In this document: one piece after another, positions 8,523 to 15,582 of the stretch
Layout: the number at the start of each line of letters is the position of its first letter
How positions within the stretch are numbered: the first letter of the stretch is position 1
Source of the DNA: Streptomyces omiyaensis
Lineage (GTDB): Bacteria > Actinomycetota > Actinomycetes > Streptomycetales > Streptomycetaceae
Assembly: GCF_014650895.1 (NCBI RefSeq)
Contig: NZ_BMVV01000007.1
Span: 186,001-250,000, forward strand
Direction: 5' to 3'
Length of the DNA: 64,000 nucleotides
Position numbers and translations under genes: made by a program
The notes under the pieces: generated by a model
Databases searched by the model: none
What the model was told of the DNA's origin: nothing
Seen by the model: the letters and a program-made list of their open reading frames with translations, nothing else

Positions 8523-9287
8523 CTAGGGGTGGGCGGCCGCGACGGGCGCGCGGACGGGGGCGGGATCATCGGCGGACTCGCCCTCCTCGACGCCGAGTTC
8601 GGCGAGGAGGCGGCCGCGGAGGGCGGCGAAGGCGGGGTCGGAGGGGGAGCGGGGGCGGTCGAGCGCGACCGGGGTGTCGTACGCGATGACCCCGTCGCGC
8701 ATCACCAGCGCCCGGTCGGCGAGGAGCAGTGCCTCGTCCACGTCGTGGGTGACCAGGAGCACGGTGCAGCCGCGCCGCCGCCACAGTTCGGCGACGAGCC
8801 GCTGGGCCTTGATCCGGGTCAGCGCGTCCAGCGCGCCGAACGGTTCGTCGAGCAGCAGCAGATCCGGATCGCGTACCAGCGCACGGGCGAGGGAGGCGCG
8901 TTGGGCCTCGCCGCCGGAGAGGGTCTTGGGCCAGGCGCCGGCCCGGTGCGCGAGTCCGACCTCCTCCAGGGCGCGGTCGGCGACGGCCCGGTCGGGCCGG
9001 CCCGGCAGGCCGAGGAGCACATTGCGCCAGACCCGCTTCCACGGCATCAGCCGGGGAGCCTGGAAGGCGACGGCGCGGCGGCGGGGCACGAGCACGGTGC
9101 CGGAGATCTCCCGGTCGAGCCCGGCGAGGACGCGCAGCAGGGTCGACTTGCCGCATCCGCTGTGACCGAGCAGAGCGGTGAACTGCCCGGTTTCCAGGGT
9201 GAGATCGAGGCCGTCGACGACCGGCCGGCCGTCGAAGGAGCGGGTGAGACCCTGGACGGTCACTGTCCGGTGAAGGTCGGTCGCCAT
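8523..9287 (-). CDS. ssuB: Aliphatic sulfonate ABC transporter, ATPase subunit
   Basis: 254 residues from ATG 9287. Walker A GHSGCGKST, signature LSGGEAQRASLARAL, Walker B LLLLDEPFGALD and switch His in LLVTHDVDEALLLADR are intact. It should drive sulfonate uptake with SsuC and SsuA. The ATG start overlaps ssuC by 28 bases. An alternative GTG at 9263 would overlap the ssuC stop as GTGA, a common Streptomyces arrangement, and would remove eight N-terminal residues. The C-terminal extension (VEEGESADDPAPVRAP) is low-complexity. Confidence 0.93.
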   Translation of the reverse strand: MATDLHRTVTVQGLTRSFDGRPVVDGLDLTLETGQFTALLGHSGCGKSTLLRVLAGLDREISGTVLVPRRRAVAFQAPRLMPWKRVWRNVLLGLPGRPDRAVADRALEEVGLAHRAGAWPKTLSGGEAQRASLARALVRDPDLLLLDEPFGALDALTRIKAQRLVAELWRRRGCTVLLVTHDVDEALLLADRALVMRDGVIAYDTPVALDRPRSPSDPAFAALRGRLLAELGVEEGESADDPAPVRAPVAAAHP

Positions 9288-10129
9288 TGCAGCAGCAGCC
9301 TTTCGAGAGTGCGGACGACGGCGTCGGCGAGCAGGCCGAGGAAGGCGTAGACGACGAGGCAGACGACGATCACGTCGGTGCGGAAGAACTCGCGCGCCTG
9401 GTTCATCAGGAAGCCGATCCCGGCGTCGGCGTTGATGGACTCGCCGAAGACCAGGGCCAGCCAGGCGGTGGCGAGGGCGTACCGGAGCCCCGTCATGGCG
9501 CCCGGCAGGGCGCCGGGCAGCACCACGTGCCGCACCAGCCCCCACCGTCCGAGCCCCAGCGACTGCCCGGCCTCGACGAGTTGGGAGTCGACGCCGCGGA
9601 TGCCGGCGTAGACGTTCAGGTAGAGGTGGAAGGCGGTGCCCAGGGCGATCAGGGCCACCTTCGGGGCCTCGCCGATGCCCAGCCAGATGATCAGCAGCGG
9701 GATCAGTCCGACCCAGGGCACGGTCCTCAGCATCTGCACGGTCGCGTCGATGAGGTCCTCGCCGAGCCGCGAGAGCCCGGACAGCAGCGCGAGCGTCACC
9801 CCGACCGCCCCGCCGAGCAGCAGGCCGGCCGCCACCCGGCGCAGCGAGACGCCCATGGCGGTCGGCAGGGTGCCGTCCGCGACCAGTTCGGCGGCGGACC
9901 GCGCGATCGTCCCGGGCGAGGCGAGCACGTCGGGCGCGAGCAGCCCCGTGGCGCTCGACACCTGCCAGGCGAGCAGGAGCAGTAGGGGCCCGACGGTCCG
10001 TCGCAGCCAGCGGGGCACGACGGGCCGACGGCCGGACCGCCGTGCGGGAGTCAGTGACTCGACATCCGGAATGGGGGACATATCCGGCGCGAGAGGGGCG
10101 GGAGGAGGGGGCGCGTGACCGACGGCCAT
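9260..10129 (-). CDS. ssuC: Aliphatic sulfonate ABC transporter, permease
   Basis: 289 residues from ATG 10129, with GGAGCC ribosome site. After a Pro-rich cytoplasmic N-terminus come about six membrane helices and the BPD-type EAA loop (LVEAGQSLGLGRWGLVRHVVLPGALPGAMTG, mid-protein). Typical SsuC segments include TVPWVGLIPLLIIWLGIGEAPKVALIAL and ATAWLALVFGESINADAGIGFLMNQ. It forms the membrane channel for sulfonates. It is first of the ssu structural genes and follows a 157-base leader region. Confidence 0.93.
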   Translation of the reverse strand: MAVGHAPPPPAPLAPDMSPIPDVESLTPARRSGRRPVVPRWLRRTVGPLLLLLAWQVSSATGLLAPDVLASPGTIARSAAELVADGTLPTAMGVSLRRVAAGLLLGGAVGVTLALLSGLSRLGEDLIDATVQMLRTVPWVGLIPLLIIWLGIGEAPKVALIALGTAFHLYLNVYAGIRGVDSQLVEAGQSLGLGRWGLVRHVVLPGALPGAMTGLRYALATAWLALVFGESINADAGIGFLMNQAREFFRTDVIVVCLVVYAFLGLLADAVVRTLERLLLQWRPTFTGQ

Positions 10130-10286
10130 GACGGGGCTCCGGGAAGAGAGGAAGGGAAGCGGGGAGGGGGCGGGTACGCGTCGACGTCACCGCACGCGGA
10201 AGGCACACGCGTACGGCGAGAGGATCAGAGCGTCGGGAGGGGGAACCGTTCCGGCGAGCGGGCCGGAGAGCGGGGAGAGGAAGGCG
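10130..10286 (-). promoter_or_regulatory. Transcribed leader between sulfur leader peptide and ssuC
   Basis: 157 bases with no further gene, between the leader-peptide stop and ssuC. An 8-bp inverted repeat GTACGCGT/ACGCGTAC in this stretch could form alternative structures. In actinobacteria such regions are thought to act as attenuators that sense cysteine through translation of the leader. The exact fold was not computed. Confidence 0.45.
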
Positions 10287-10370
10287 TCAGCAGCCGCGGG
10301 AACAGGTGGCGGAGGCCACCCGCAGCAGGTCGATGTGACCACGCGTGGTGAGCAGGGCTGTACGCAACAT
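10287..10370 (-). CDS. Sulfur-regulatory leader peptide (27 residues, two Cys near the end)
   Basis: ATG 10370 to TGA 10287 gives 27 residues starting MLRTALLTTRGHIDLLRVAS and ending with Ala-Thr-Cys-Ser-Arg-Gly-Cys. Its core, ...RxHIDLxRVAS..C, matches the small putative leader peptides found before cysteine and sulfur-assimilation genes in Streptomyces and mycobacteria. Two Cys codons close to the stop fit a cysteine-sensing attenuator: ribosome stalling at these codons when cysteine is scarce would allow ssu expression. No ribosome site precedes the ATG, and a good -10/-35 pair places the transcript start on the A of the ATG, so it is probably leaderless. Confidence 0.8.
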   Translation of the reverse strand: MLRTALLTTRGHIDLLRVASATCSRGC

Positions 10371-10376
10371 GGCGCG

Positions 10377-10406
10377 AACGTAGCGACCCGCGGCCGACAC
10401 GGTCAA
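10377..10406 (-). promoter_or_regulatory. Promoter of the ssu leader/operon (leaderless transcript)
   Basis: On the minus strand, -35 TTGACC (10406-10401), an 18-base spacer, and -10 TACGTT (10382-10377). Six bases separate the -10 box from the A of the leader-peptide ATG at 10370, so the transcript should begin at the start codon. Confidence 0.65.
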
Positions 10407-10461
10407 CGGTGTCTCGGAGCGTGGACGCGCCATCCTGCGCTTCGGACGGCAGGATGACCCC

Positions 10462-10884
10462 ATGTCACACTCCTTCACCACCCGCGTCCTCAGCCTCACC
10501 ACCGGCGCCCGCGAGACGGTCACCGACCTCACCCGCGCCTGCGAGACCTTCCTGACGGAGACGGCCGTGGGCCGCGACGGCCTCCTCAACCTCTTCGTCC
10601 CCCACGCCACCGCCGGCCTCGCGGTCCTGGAGACCGGCGCCGGCAGCGACAGCGACCTCCTCTCGACCCTCCACCACCTGCTCCCCGCCGACGACCGGTG
10701 GCAGCACCGCCACGGCACCCCCGGCCACGGCCGCGACCACGTCCTCCCCGCCTTCCTCCCGCCCCACGCGACCCTCCCCGTCATCGCCGGCCGCCTCGCC
10801 CTGGGCACCTGGCAGTCCGTCTGCCTCGTCGACACCAACAAGGACAACCCGGAGCGACAGGTGCGGCTGAGTTTCCTGGGCTGA
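10462..10884 (+). CDS. YjbQ-family protein (UPF0047, secondary thiamine-phosphate synthase type)
   Basis: 140 residues from ATG 10462. The single-domain YjbQ fold is recognisable from NLFVPHATAGLAVLETG, RDHVLPAFLPPHATLPVIAGRLALGTWQSVCLVDTNK and RQVRLSFLG. Family members have weak thiamine-phosphate synthase activity in vitro; the true role is unsettled. The gene is divergent from the ssu leader, with 91 bases between the two starts. Nothing in the sequence ties it to sulfur uptake beyond position. Confidence 0.88.
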   Translation: MSHSFTTRVLSLTTGARETVTDLTRACETFLTETAVGRDGLLNLFVPHATAGLAVLETGAGSDSDLLSTLHHLLPADDRWQHRHGTPGHGRDHVLPAFLPPHATLPVIAGRLALGTWQSVCLVDTNKDNPERQVRLSFLG

Positions 10885-11398
10885 CCGAGCGGCCGTACGA
10901 CGGCTGCGGAAAGTGCCTGCTCGGAATAGGCCGGCTGTCGAGGGTCAAGGCCGCCGCGACCTCGCCCGAGCGGCGGCGGGAGGACGTGCCGACGGCCGCC
11001 GCGGCCGTAGGCGGTCGCCTCATCGACCGGGCGGACGCCGGGGAGGTGTCCGGCGCCACCGACCCGACGGCCCGTCCCGGGCCCGGCCCGTGGCCGCGCG
11101 ACGAGCGGGGCACGTACGACGGGCGCGTCGCCGCGGCCGCCGACCGGCCCGGCCGCAACGCGGTCGACCGCCCCGACACCGGCTACGAGATGCGCGACGA
11201 GGGCGGGCTCCTCGTCTCCCACGGGCACGGGGGCGTCCGGAACCTCGACGACCCGAACCGCTTCACGGGGGAAGCGCGGGGCGCGGCCCTTCGTGTGTCC
11301 TCCGCCCGGTTCGGCTCCGGTCGCCGCAGGCCGGCGTCACGTACGGAATCGCGTGGCGCCGGTGCGGGCATCGACGGCCGGCAAGCCGGTCCCCCGTC
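10885..11398. other. Gap without a recognisable gene, possibly a gene remnant
   Basis: 514 bases between the YjbQ gene and the convergent small T7SS gene. Several frames stay open because of the GC content, but none has a start with a ribosome site or a recognisable domain. One plus-strand frame continuing past the YjbQ stop encodes an ordered-looking stretch (DTGYEMRDEGGLLVSHGHGG, about 11180-11235) that might be the decayed end of a lost gene. I could not assign it. Confidence 0.4.
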
Positions 11399-11953
11399 TC
11401 ACCAGGGGCTGCTGCTGCTCGTCGACGTCGGGCCGGGGGAGGCCGTGTGCGCCGGAGCGGTGGTGGGCCGGGCGCCGAAGGCGGAGCCGCCCGAGGACGA
11501 CTCCGTGGGAGAGTGCGCCCGTCCGGCGGCCGTGAGGCGGACCGGGGTGGTCGACGCCGACTGGGTGGCGGCCCGTGCCGGCGCCTCCCCGCCCGCCTCG
11601 TGGGCGCGCTCGTCCACCTCGCCGATCCGTTCCAGGCGCAGCACCAGATTGCGCTCGTGCTGGTTGCCCCGGGGCCAATCCACGTCCTTGCTGGTGACCA
11701 GCTGCGTCGACACGCCGTCCACTGTTTCCCAACGGCTGCGGATCGCACGGACGTTGGGACGCCACTTCCCCTCGTGCAGGTGCTCCACCTCCAGGTGCCA
11801 GCTCGGCGCGTCGATGTGCCGGACCGTTCCCGCCTCGCCCGGGATCTCGATGCGCGCACCGCGCGATCCGGACACCGCGACGACCGCGCGCTGTGGCCAG
11901 TCGGCGTCGACGTCGACGACGGTGATGCGGCAGGGGCCCTCGTACCAGGCCAT
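11399..11953 (-). CDS. Hypothetical T7SS-locus protein with Ser-rich tail
   Basis: 184 residues from ATG 11953, with an excellent GGAGG ribosome site 7-8 bases upstream. The first ~125 residues look like a compact folded domain rich in beta strands (MAWYEGPCRITVVDVDAD, then WPQRAVVAVSGSRGARIEIPG and a Trp-rich middle). The rest is Ala/Ser/Thr/Pro-rich and ends in a run of Ser followed by PW. No family was recognised. It is the last gene of the minus-strand run beginning with the MinD-like gene (78-base gap), so it belongs to the secretion locus by position. Confidence 0.65.
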   Translation of the reverse strand: MAWYEGPCRITVVDVDADWPQRAVVAVSGSRGARIEIPGEAGTVRHIDAPSWHLEVEHLHEGKWRPNVRAIRSRWETVDGVSTQLVTSKDVDWPRGNQHERNLVLRLERIGEVDERAHEAGGEAPARAATQSASTTPVRLTAAGRAHSPTESSSGGSAFGARPTTAPAHTASPGPTSTSSSSPW

Positions 11954-12031
11954 GGGTGTCCTCCGGTGTTCTTGTGCGGGTGGGTCGCGATTGCGGTCGC
12001 GGATCGCGCGTGGGGCGGGGGAGACGGGGCG

Positions 12032-13417
12032 TCAGCCCCGGTCGAACTCTTGCGCCACCAGCGACGCGAGTTCGTAGTACGCGGCCCGGGTCCGGCCGCG
12101 CATCCACTCGGGGTCGACCTCGCCGCCCCGGGCCAGATACGGGTCGTACGGAACGCTGACCACGGCCCGGCAGCGCTGCCGGAAGTGGGCGACGACCTCG
12201 TCGACCCGGATCAGCCGTCCCGAGGACGACCGCACTCCGGAGACGACCGTCACCGCTTCGCGCGCCTTCTCCTCGTAGCCGTGGGCGGCCAGCCAGTCGA
12301 AGGTGACGCTGGCGCTGCTCGCACCGTCCACGCTCGGCGTCGCCGCCACGACAAGCTGGTCGGAGAGGTCCAGGATGCCGCGCATGGTGTCGTGCAGCAT
12401 GCCGGTCCCGGAGTCGGTGAGGACGATCGGGTAGTGGCCGCTGAGGAGTTCGACGACCCGCCGGTAGTCCTGGTCGCCGAAGATCTGCGAGACCGCCGGG
12501 TCCGAGTCGTTGGCGATCACCTCCAGGCCACTGGGCGCCTGCGAGGTGAACGCCCGGATGTCCATGTAGGTGCGCAGGCCGGGGATCGCGGTGACGAGGT
12601 CGCGTACGGTGGCGCCGGACTGGCGCGGGACGCGCCGGCCGAGGGTGCCCGAGTCCGGGTTCGCGTCCACGGCCACGACCCGGTCGGCCCGCTCGCGGGC
12701 CAGTACCGCGCCGAGCGCCAGGGTGGTGGTGGTCTTGCTGACGCCGCCCTTCAGGCTGAGCACCGCGATCCGGTGGCTGCGGAGCAGCGGGGTGCGGAGC
12801 GCGTCGGGCACATGGGCGGGGGCCCGGCGCAGACCGACGCGGAAACGCTCGCGGGCCGTGCGGCGCACCAGGCGTTCGCCGGACAGTTCCCGGTCCGCGG
12901 CCCAGCCGATACGCCGTGCCGGTGCCCCGGCGGGTTCCGCGGGAGGGGGCGGCGTCGCCGGGTCCGGGTCCGCTGCCCCCGCGGGCCGCGCTCCCGTCGC
13001 CGCGGGCTGCGGCAGGGAGTGCTCGGCGTCGGGCTCCGACGCCGTCGGGGCGGGGTCCGGGAGTGCCGCTTCGCCCGGGTCCGCCGTCGTGGCGGCCGCC
13101 GTGACGTCTCCGTCGTCCTCCGTGTCCGCGCGTACGTTTCCGTCGTACTCGGGATCCGCAGGCCTGTCGCTGTCGCTGCCGTCGTCGGTCGCCGGGGCCG
13201 TGGGCAGGTCCCCGTCGTCCGCCGGACCCGGGTGCGCGTCTCCCGCGCCCCCCTGACCCTCCCCTCGCGTCGTCCCGTCGCCCCCCTCGCCCTTCGGCGC
13301 TCCCGCCGCCGGCAGGTGCTCGCCCCGGCCCGTACGCCACTCCTCCGGGCTGTAGTCGGGTGCGTCCGTCCAATGCCCGGGTTCGTCCATGTCGTTTCTG
13401 GCTACGACGGTAACCAC
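12032..13417 (-). CDS. MinD/ParA-like ATPase of the type VII locus (EspI-like)
   Basis: 461 residues from GTG 13417, chosen because GAGGGGACC lies just upstream and the sigma-type promoter ends 32 bases before it. ATG 13390 is an alternative nine codons later. The first ~200 residues are acidic, Pro/Ala-rich and disordered. The C-terminal ~260 form a SIMIBI ATPase: deviant Walker [20 protein letters not shown], switch-like [14 protein letters not shown], and [15 protein letters not shown]. The usual KGGVGKT reads KGGVSKT here. Such two-part ATPases (EspI in mycobacteria) sit in ESX loci and probably regulate or position the secretion machine. It is 79 bases after the ECF sigma gene. Confidence 0.85.
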   Translation of the reverse strand: MVTVVARNDMDEPGHWTDAPDYSPEEWRTGRGEHLPAAGAPKGEGGDGTTRGEGQGGAGDAHPGPADDGDLPTAPATDDGSDSDRPADPEYDGNVRADTEDDGDVTAAATTADPGEAALPDPAPTASEPDAEHSLPQPAATGARPAGAADPDPATPPPPAEPAGAPARRIGWAADRELSGERLVRRTARERFRVGLRRAPAHVPDALRTPLLRSHRIAVLSLKGGVSKTTTTLALGAVLARERADRVVAVDANPDSGTLGRRVPRQSGATVRDLVTAIPGLRTYMDIRAFTSQAPSGLEVIANDSDPAVSQIFGDQDYRRVVELLSGHYPIVLTDSGTGMLHDTMRGILDLSDQLVVAATPSVDGASSASVTFDWLAAHGYEEKAREAVTVVSGVRSSSGRLIRVDEVVAHFRQRCRAVVSVPYDPYLARGGEVDPEWMRGRTRAAYYELASLVAQEFDRG

Positions 13418-13448
13418 CTGGCGGTCCCCTCTCGTCGGTCGTCCGGAG

Positions 13449-13476
13449 GAACGGGCCGGCGGACGCGCCCGGTTCA
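13449..13476 (-). promoter_or_regulatory. ECF-type promoter 1, before the MinD-like gene
   Basis: Minus strand: -35 TGAACC (13476-13471), 17 bases, -10 CGTTC (13453-13449), then CTCC. The start codon is 32 bases beyond the -10 box. One of nine matching sites in the locus. Confidence 0.8.
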
Positions 13477-13496
13477 GGTGGGGACGTGCCGGCCGG

Positions 13497-14099
13497 TCAG
13501 GCCGGGGCGAGGTCGCGCTGCTCCAGGAGGGGGCGCAGCGCCCGTACGGCATAGAAGTTGCGGGACTTGACCGTGCCCGGCGGTATCCCGAGTGCGGCGG
13601 CCGCGTCGGCGGTCGAGCGGTCGTTGAGGTGCAGTTCCACCAGCACGTCCCGGTGGTGCGGGGCCAGTTCGGCGAGCGCGTCGCCGATGGCGTGCGCCGA
13701 CAGGATCTCCTCGAACGGGTCGTCCGGGGCCGCCCGGTCCTCCGGCGTCTCGTCGCCCAGCTCCTTCGGGCGGGCGGACTGTGTCCTGAAGTGGTCGATG
13801 GCGATGCGGCGGGCGACGGTGAAGAGCCAGGGGCGGCCGTGCTCCGGTCCGCGGACCAGGGCCTGGGGGTTCTGCCAGGCGCGCAGGAACGTCTCCTGGA
13901 GCATGTCCTCGGCCTTGCCCCGGTCCCCGCTGGTCAGGCGGAGCAGCGCGCGGAGCAGGGCGGAGGAGTGGAGCCGGTAGAACTCCGCCAGGGTGTCCCG
14001 GTCCATCGTGGGGCGCGCCTGCGCGCGTGCGCCCGGCCCCGCCCCCGCGCGGGTCGCGCCCGCCGGTGCGCCGTCGGCACTGTCCCCCTGCATTCCCAT
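13497..14099 (-). CDS. ECF (SigE/SigL-like) RNA polymerase sigma factor
   Basis: 200 residues from ATG 14099, behind GGGAGGAA at 8 bases. ATG 14093 is in frame two codons later. A Gly/Ala-rich N-terminus of ~35 residues precedes sigma region 2 ([53 protein letters not shown]) and region 4 ([39 protein letters not shown]). Both DNA-contacting helices are intact. It is the only sigma gene seen in the locus, so it is the prime candidate to read the nine TGAACC-N17-CGTT promoters. No anti-sigma gene adjoins it, and its own upstream region lacks this motif. Confidence 0.93.
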   Translation of the reverse strand: MGMQGDSADGAPAGATRAGAGPGARAQARPTMDRDTLAEFYRLHSSALLRALLRLTSGDRGKAEDMLQETFLRAWQNPQALVRGPEHGRPWLFTVARRIAIDHFRTQSARPKELGDETPEDRAAPDDPFEEILSAHAIGDALAELAPHHRDVLVELHLNDRSTADAAAALGIPPGTVKSRNFYAVRALRPLLEQRDLAPA

Positions 14100-14277
14100 C
14101 CCGGTGGTTCCTCCCGCGCTGCGCCGTCGGCGGCTCCTCGCGCTCGACGGCGGCACCAACCGACCGCCTCTGAGGGCTCGTCGGGCTCGTTCCGGCAGAA
14201 TCGCAACCTTGACTAATGCTTTGCTAACGATCATGTGCCTTTCGCGCCCCGCGTGGTAACGCCTCGCTTGCGTCTCC

Positions 14278-15582
14278 CTAAAGGGGCTCCGGGCCTCGGT
14301 TCCGGCCCGCCTCCGGGGCCCGGTAGCCACCCGGCCGCCACCGCCGCCGGCGCCCGCGCGGCACCACGGCGGCGGTGCCCGTCACCGCCGCCAGCAGCGC
14401 CAGACAGCCTGCCGACACCCACCAGGCGGACCCCGCGGCGGAGGGCCCGGCACCGGGCGGCATCGCCACCCCCGGCGCCGTCGCGCGGACGCCGGAGGGC
14501 GAGGCGCCGGGCCCCTCCTCGGGGAGGACGGCCGTGACGGCGGCCACCGGGTCGACGGGGCCGTGCCCCCGCACCGGGTCCGGCAGACGGCCGCCCGGAC
14601 TCGACGTGGTGGCCTGCAGCCGGTGCGCGAGCGCCTCGGCGCCCAGGTCCGGGTGGTAGCCGAGGACCAGGGCCGCCGTTCCGGCCACGAACGCGGCCGC
14701 GTAACTCGGCCCCGAGGCCGTGAACTTGCCCCTGCCGCCCGGTCCGGGGCCCATCACGGCCTCGCCCGGCGCCGTCAGGTCCACCCGGCCCACGATCCCC
14801 TGACGGGGCACCTCCCCGCCGGGGCCGGTCGCCGCCACGGACAGCACCAGCGGGTGCGCCGCCGGATACGCCGCGCCGCCGCCGCTCACCCCGGTCGCCC
14901 CGTCCGGAGCGGCCGGCGCGATCACGAGAGCGCCCCTGGAGACGGCGTACCGCACGGCGCTCGACAGCGCCGGGCTGTCCCGGCCCGCCACCGCCACGGT
15001 GACGATCACCCGGGCACCGCCGTCGGCCGCCGCCCGGATGCCCCGGGCGAGGAGGTCGGGGGTGGTGTTCCCCCGCCGGTCGGTGACCGGGACGTCGAGT
15101 ATCCGCGCCCGGGGCGCGAACCCCGCGAACCCCTCTCCCGCGGTGGGGGCCGCCGCGATCAGACCGGCCGTGAAGGTGCCGTGGCCCGCGCAGTCCTTCG
15201 CCGGGCCGGCGTCGAACAGCCGCGGTGCCCGCTTCAGCCGGTCGCCCAGAAGCCCCGCGGCGTCGTCCACGCCCGAGCCCACCACGGCCACCGTCACCCC
15301 CGCGCCCTCGGAAAGCGGCCAGACCGTCTCCGGACGCAACCGGGCCTGCGGCCACGGCAACCGGGTGACCATCCGGTGCGACGCCTTGCGGCACGCGTCG
15401 CCGGAGAGCCGCTGCGTGAGGGCCGGCAGCGAGGCGGGGTCCGTACCCGGAGCCGCCGCCGGGGCCACCGCGGCGAGGGGACCGGCCGTCGCGGCAGCGG
15501 CGCTCCCCGGAGGAGGGGCCACCGCCCCGCACAGCAGGGCCGCCGCGATCACCGCCGTACCCCCTCTCGTCCGACGGCTCAC
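14278..15582 (-). CDS. Mycosin (MycP)-like S8 protease with degenerate triad
   Basis: 434 residues from GTG 15582, which overlaps the preceding stop as GTGA. A signal peptide (AVIAAALLCGAVAPPPGSAAAA) leads into a subtilisin-like domain, and one C-terminal membrane helix (WWVSAGCLALLAAVTGTAAVV) precedes a basic tail: the mycosin layout. The His motif DCAGHGTFTAG (H134) and Ser motif SGPSYAAAFVAG (S293) are present. The Asp motif reads VAVVGSGVDD, with Gly102 where catalytic Asp is expected, and the oxyanion Asn motif is not recognisable (VIAPAAPDGATG). MycP proteins stabilise the ESX membrane complex independently of proteolysis, so a structural role remains possible. Confidence 0.88.
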   Translation of the reverse strand: MSRRTRGGTAVIAAALLCGAVAPPPGSAAAATAGPLAAVAPAAAPGTDPASLPALTQRLSGDACRKASHRMVTRLPWPQARLRPETVWPLSEGAGVTVAVVGSGVDDAAGLLGDRLKRAPRLFDAGPAKDCAGHGTFTAGLIAAAPTAGEGFAGFAPRARILDVPVTDRRGNTTPDLLARGIRAAADGGARVIVTVAVAGRDSPALSSAVRYAVSRGALVIAPAAPDGATGVSGGGAAYPAAHPLVLSVAATGPGGEVPRQGIVGRVDLTAPGEAVMGPGPGGRGKFTASGPSYAAAFVAGTAALVLGYHPDLGAEALAHRLQATTSSPGGRLPDPVRGHGPVDPVAAVTAVLPEEGPGASPSGVRATAPGVAMPPGAGPSAAGSAWWVSAGCLALLAAVTGTAAVVPRGRRRRWRPGGYRAPEAGRNRGPEPL

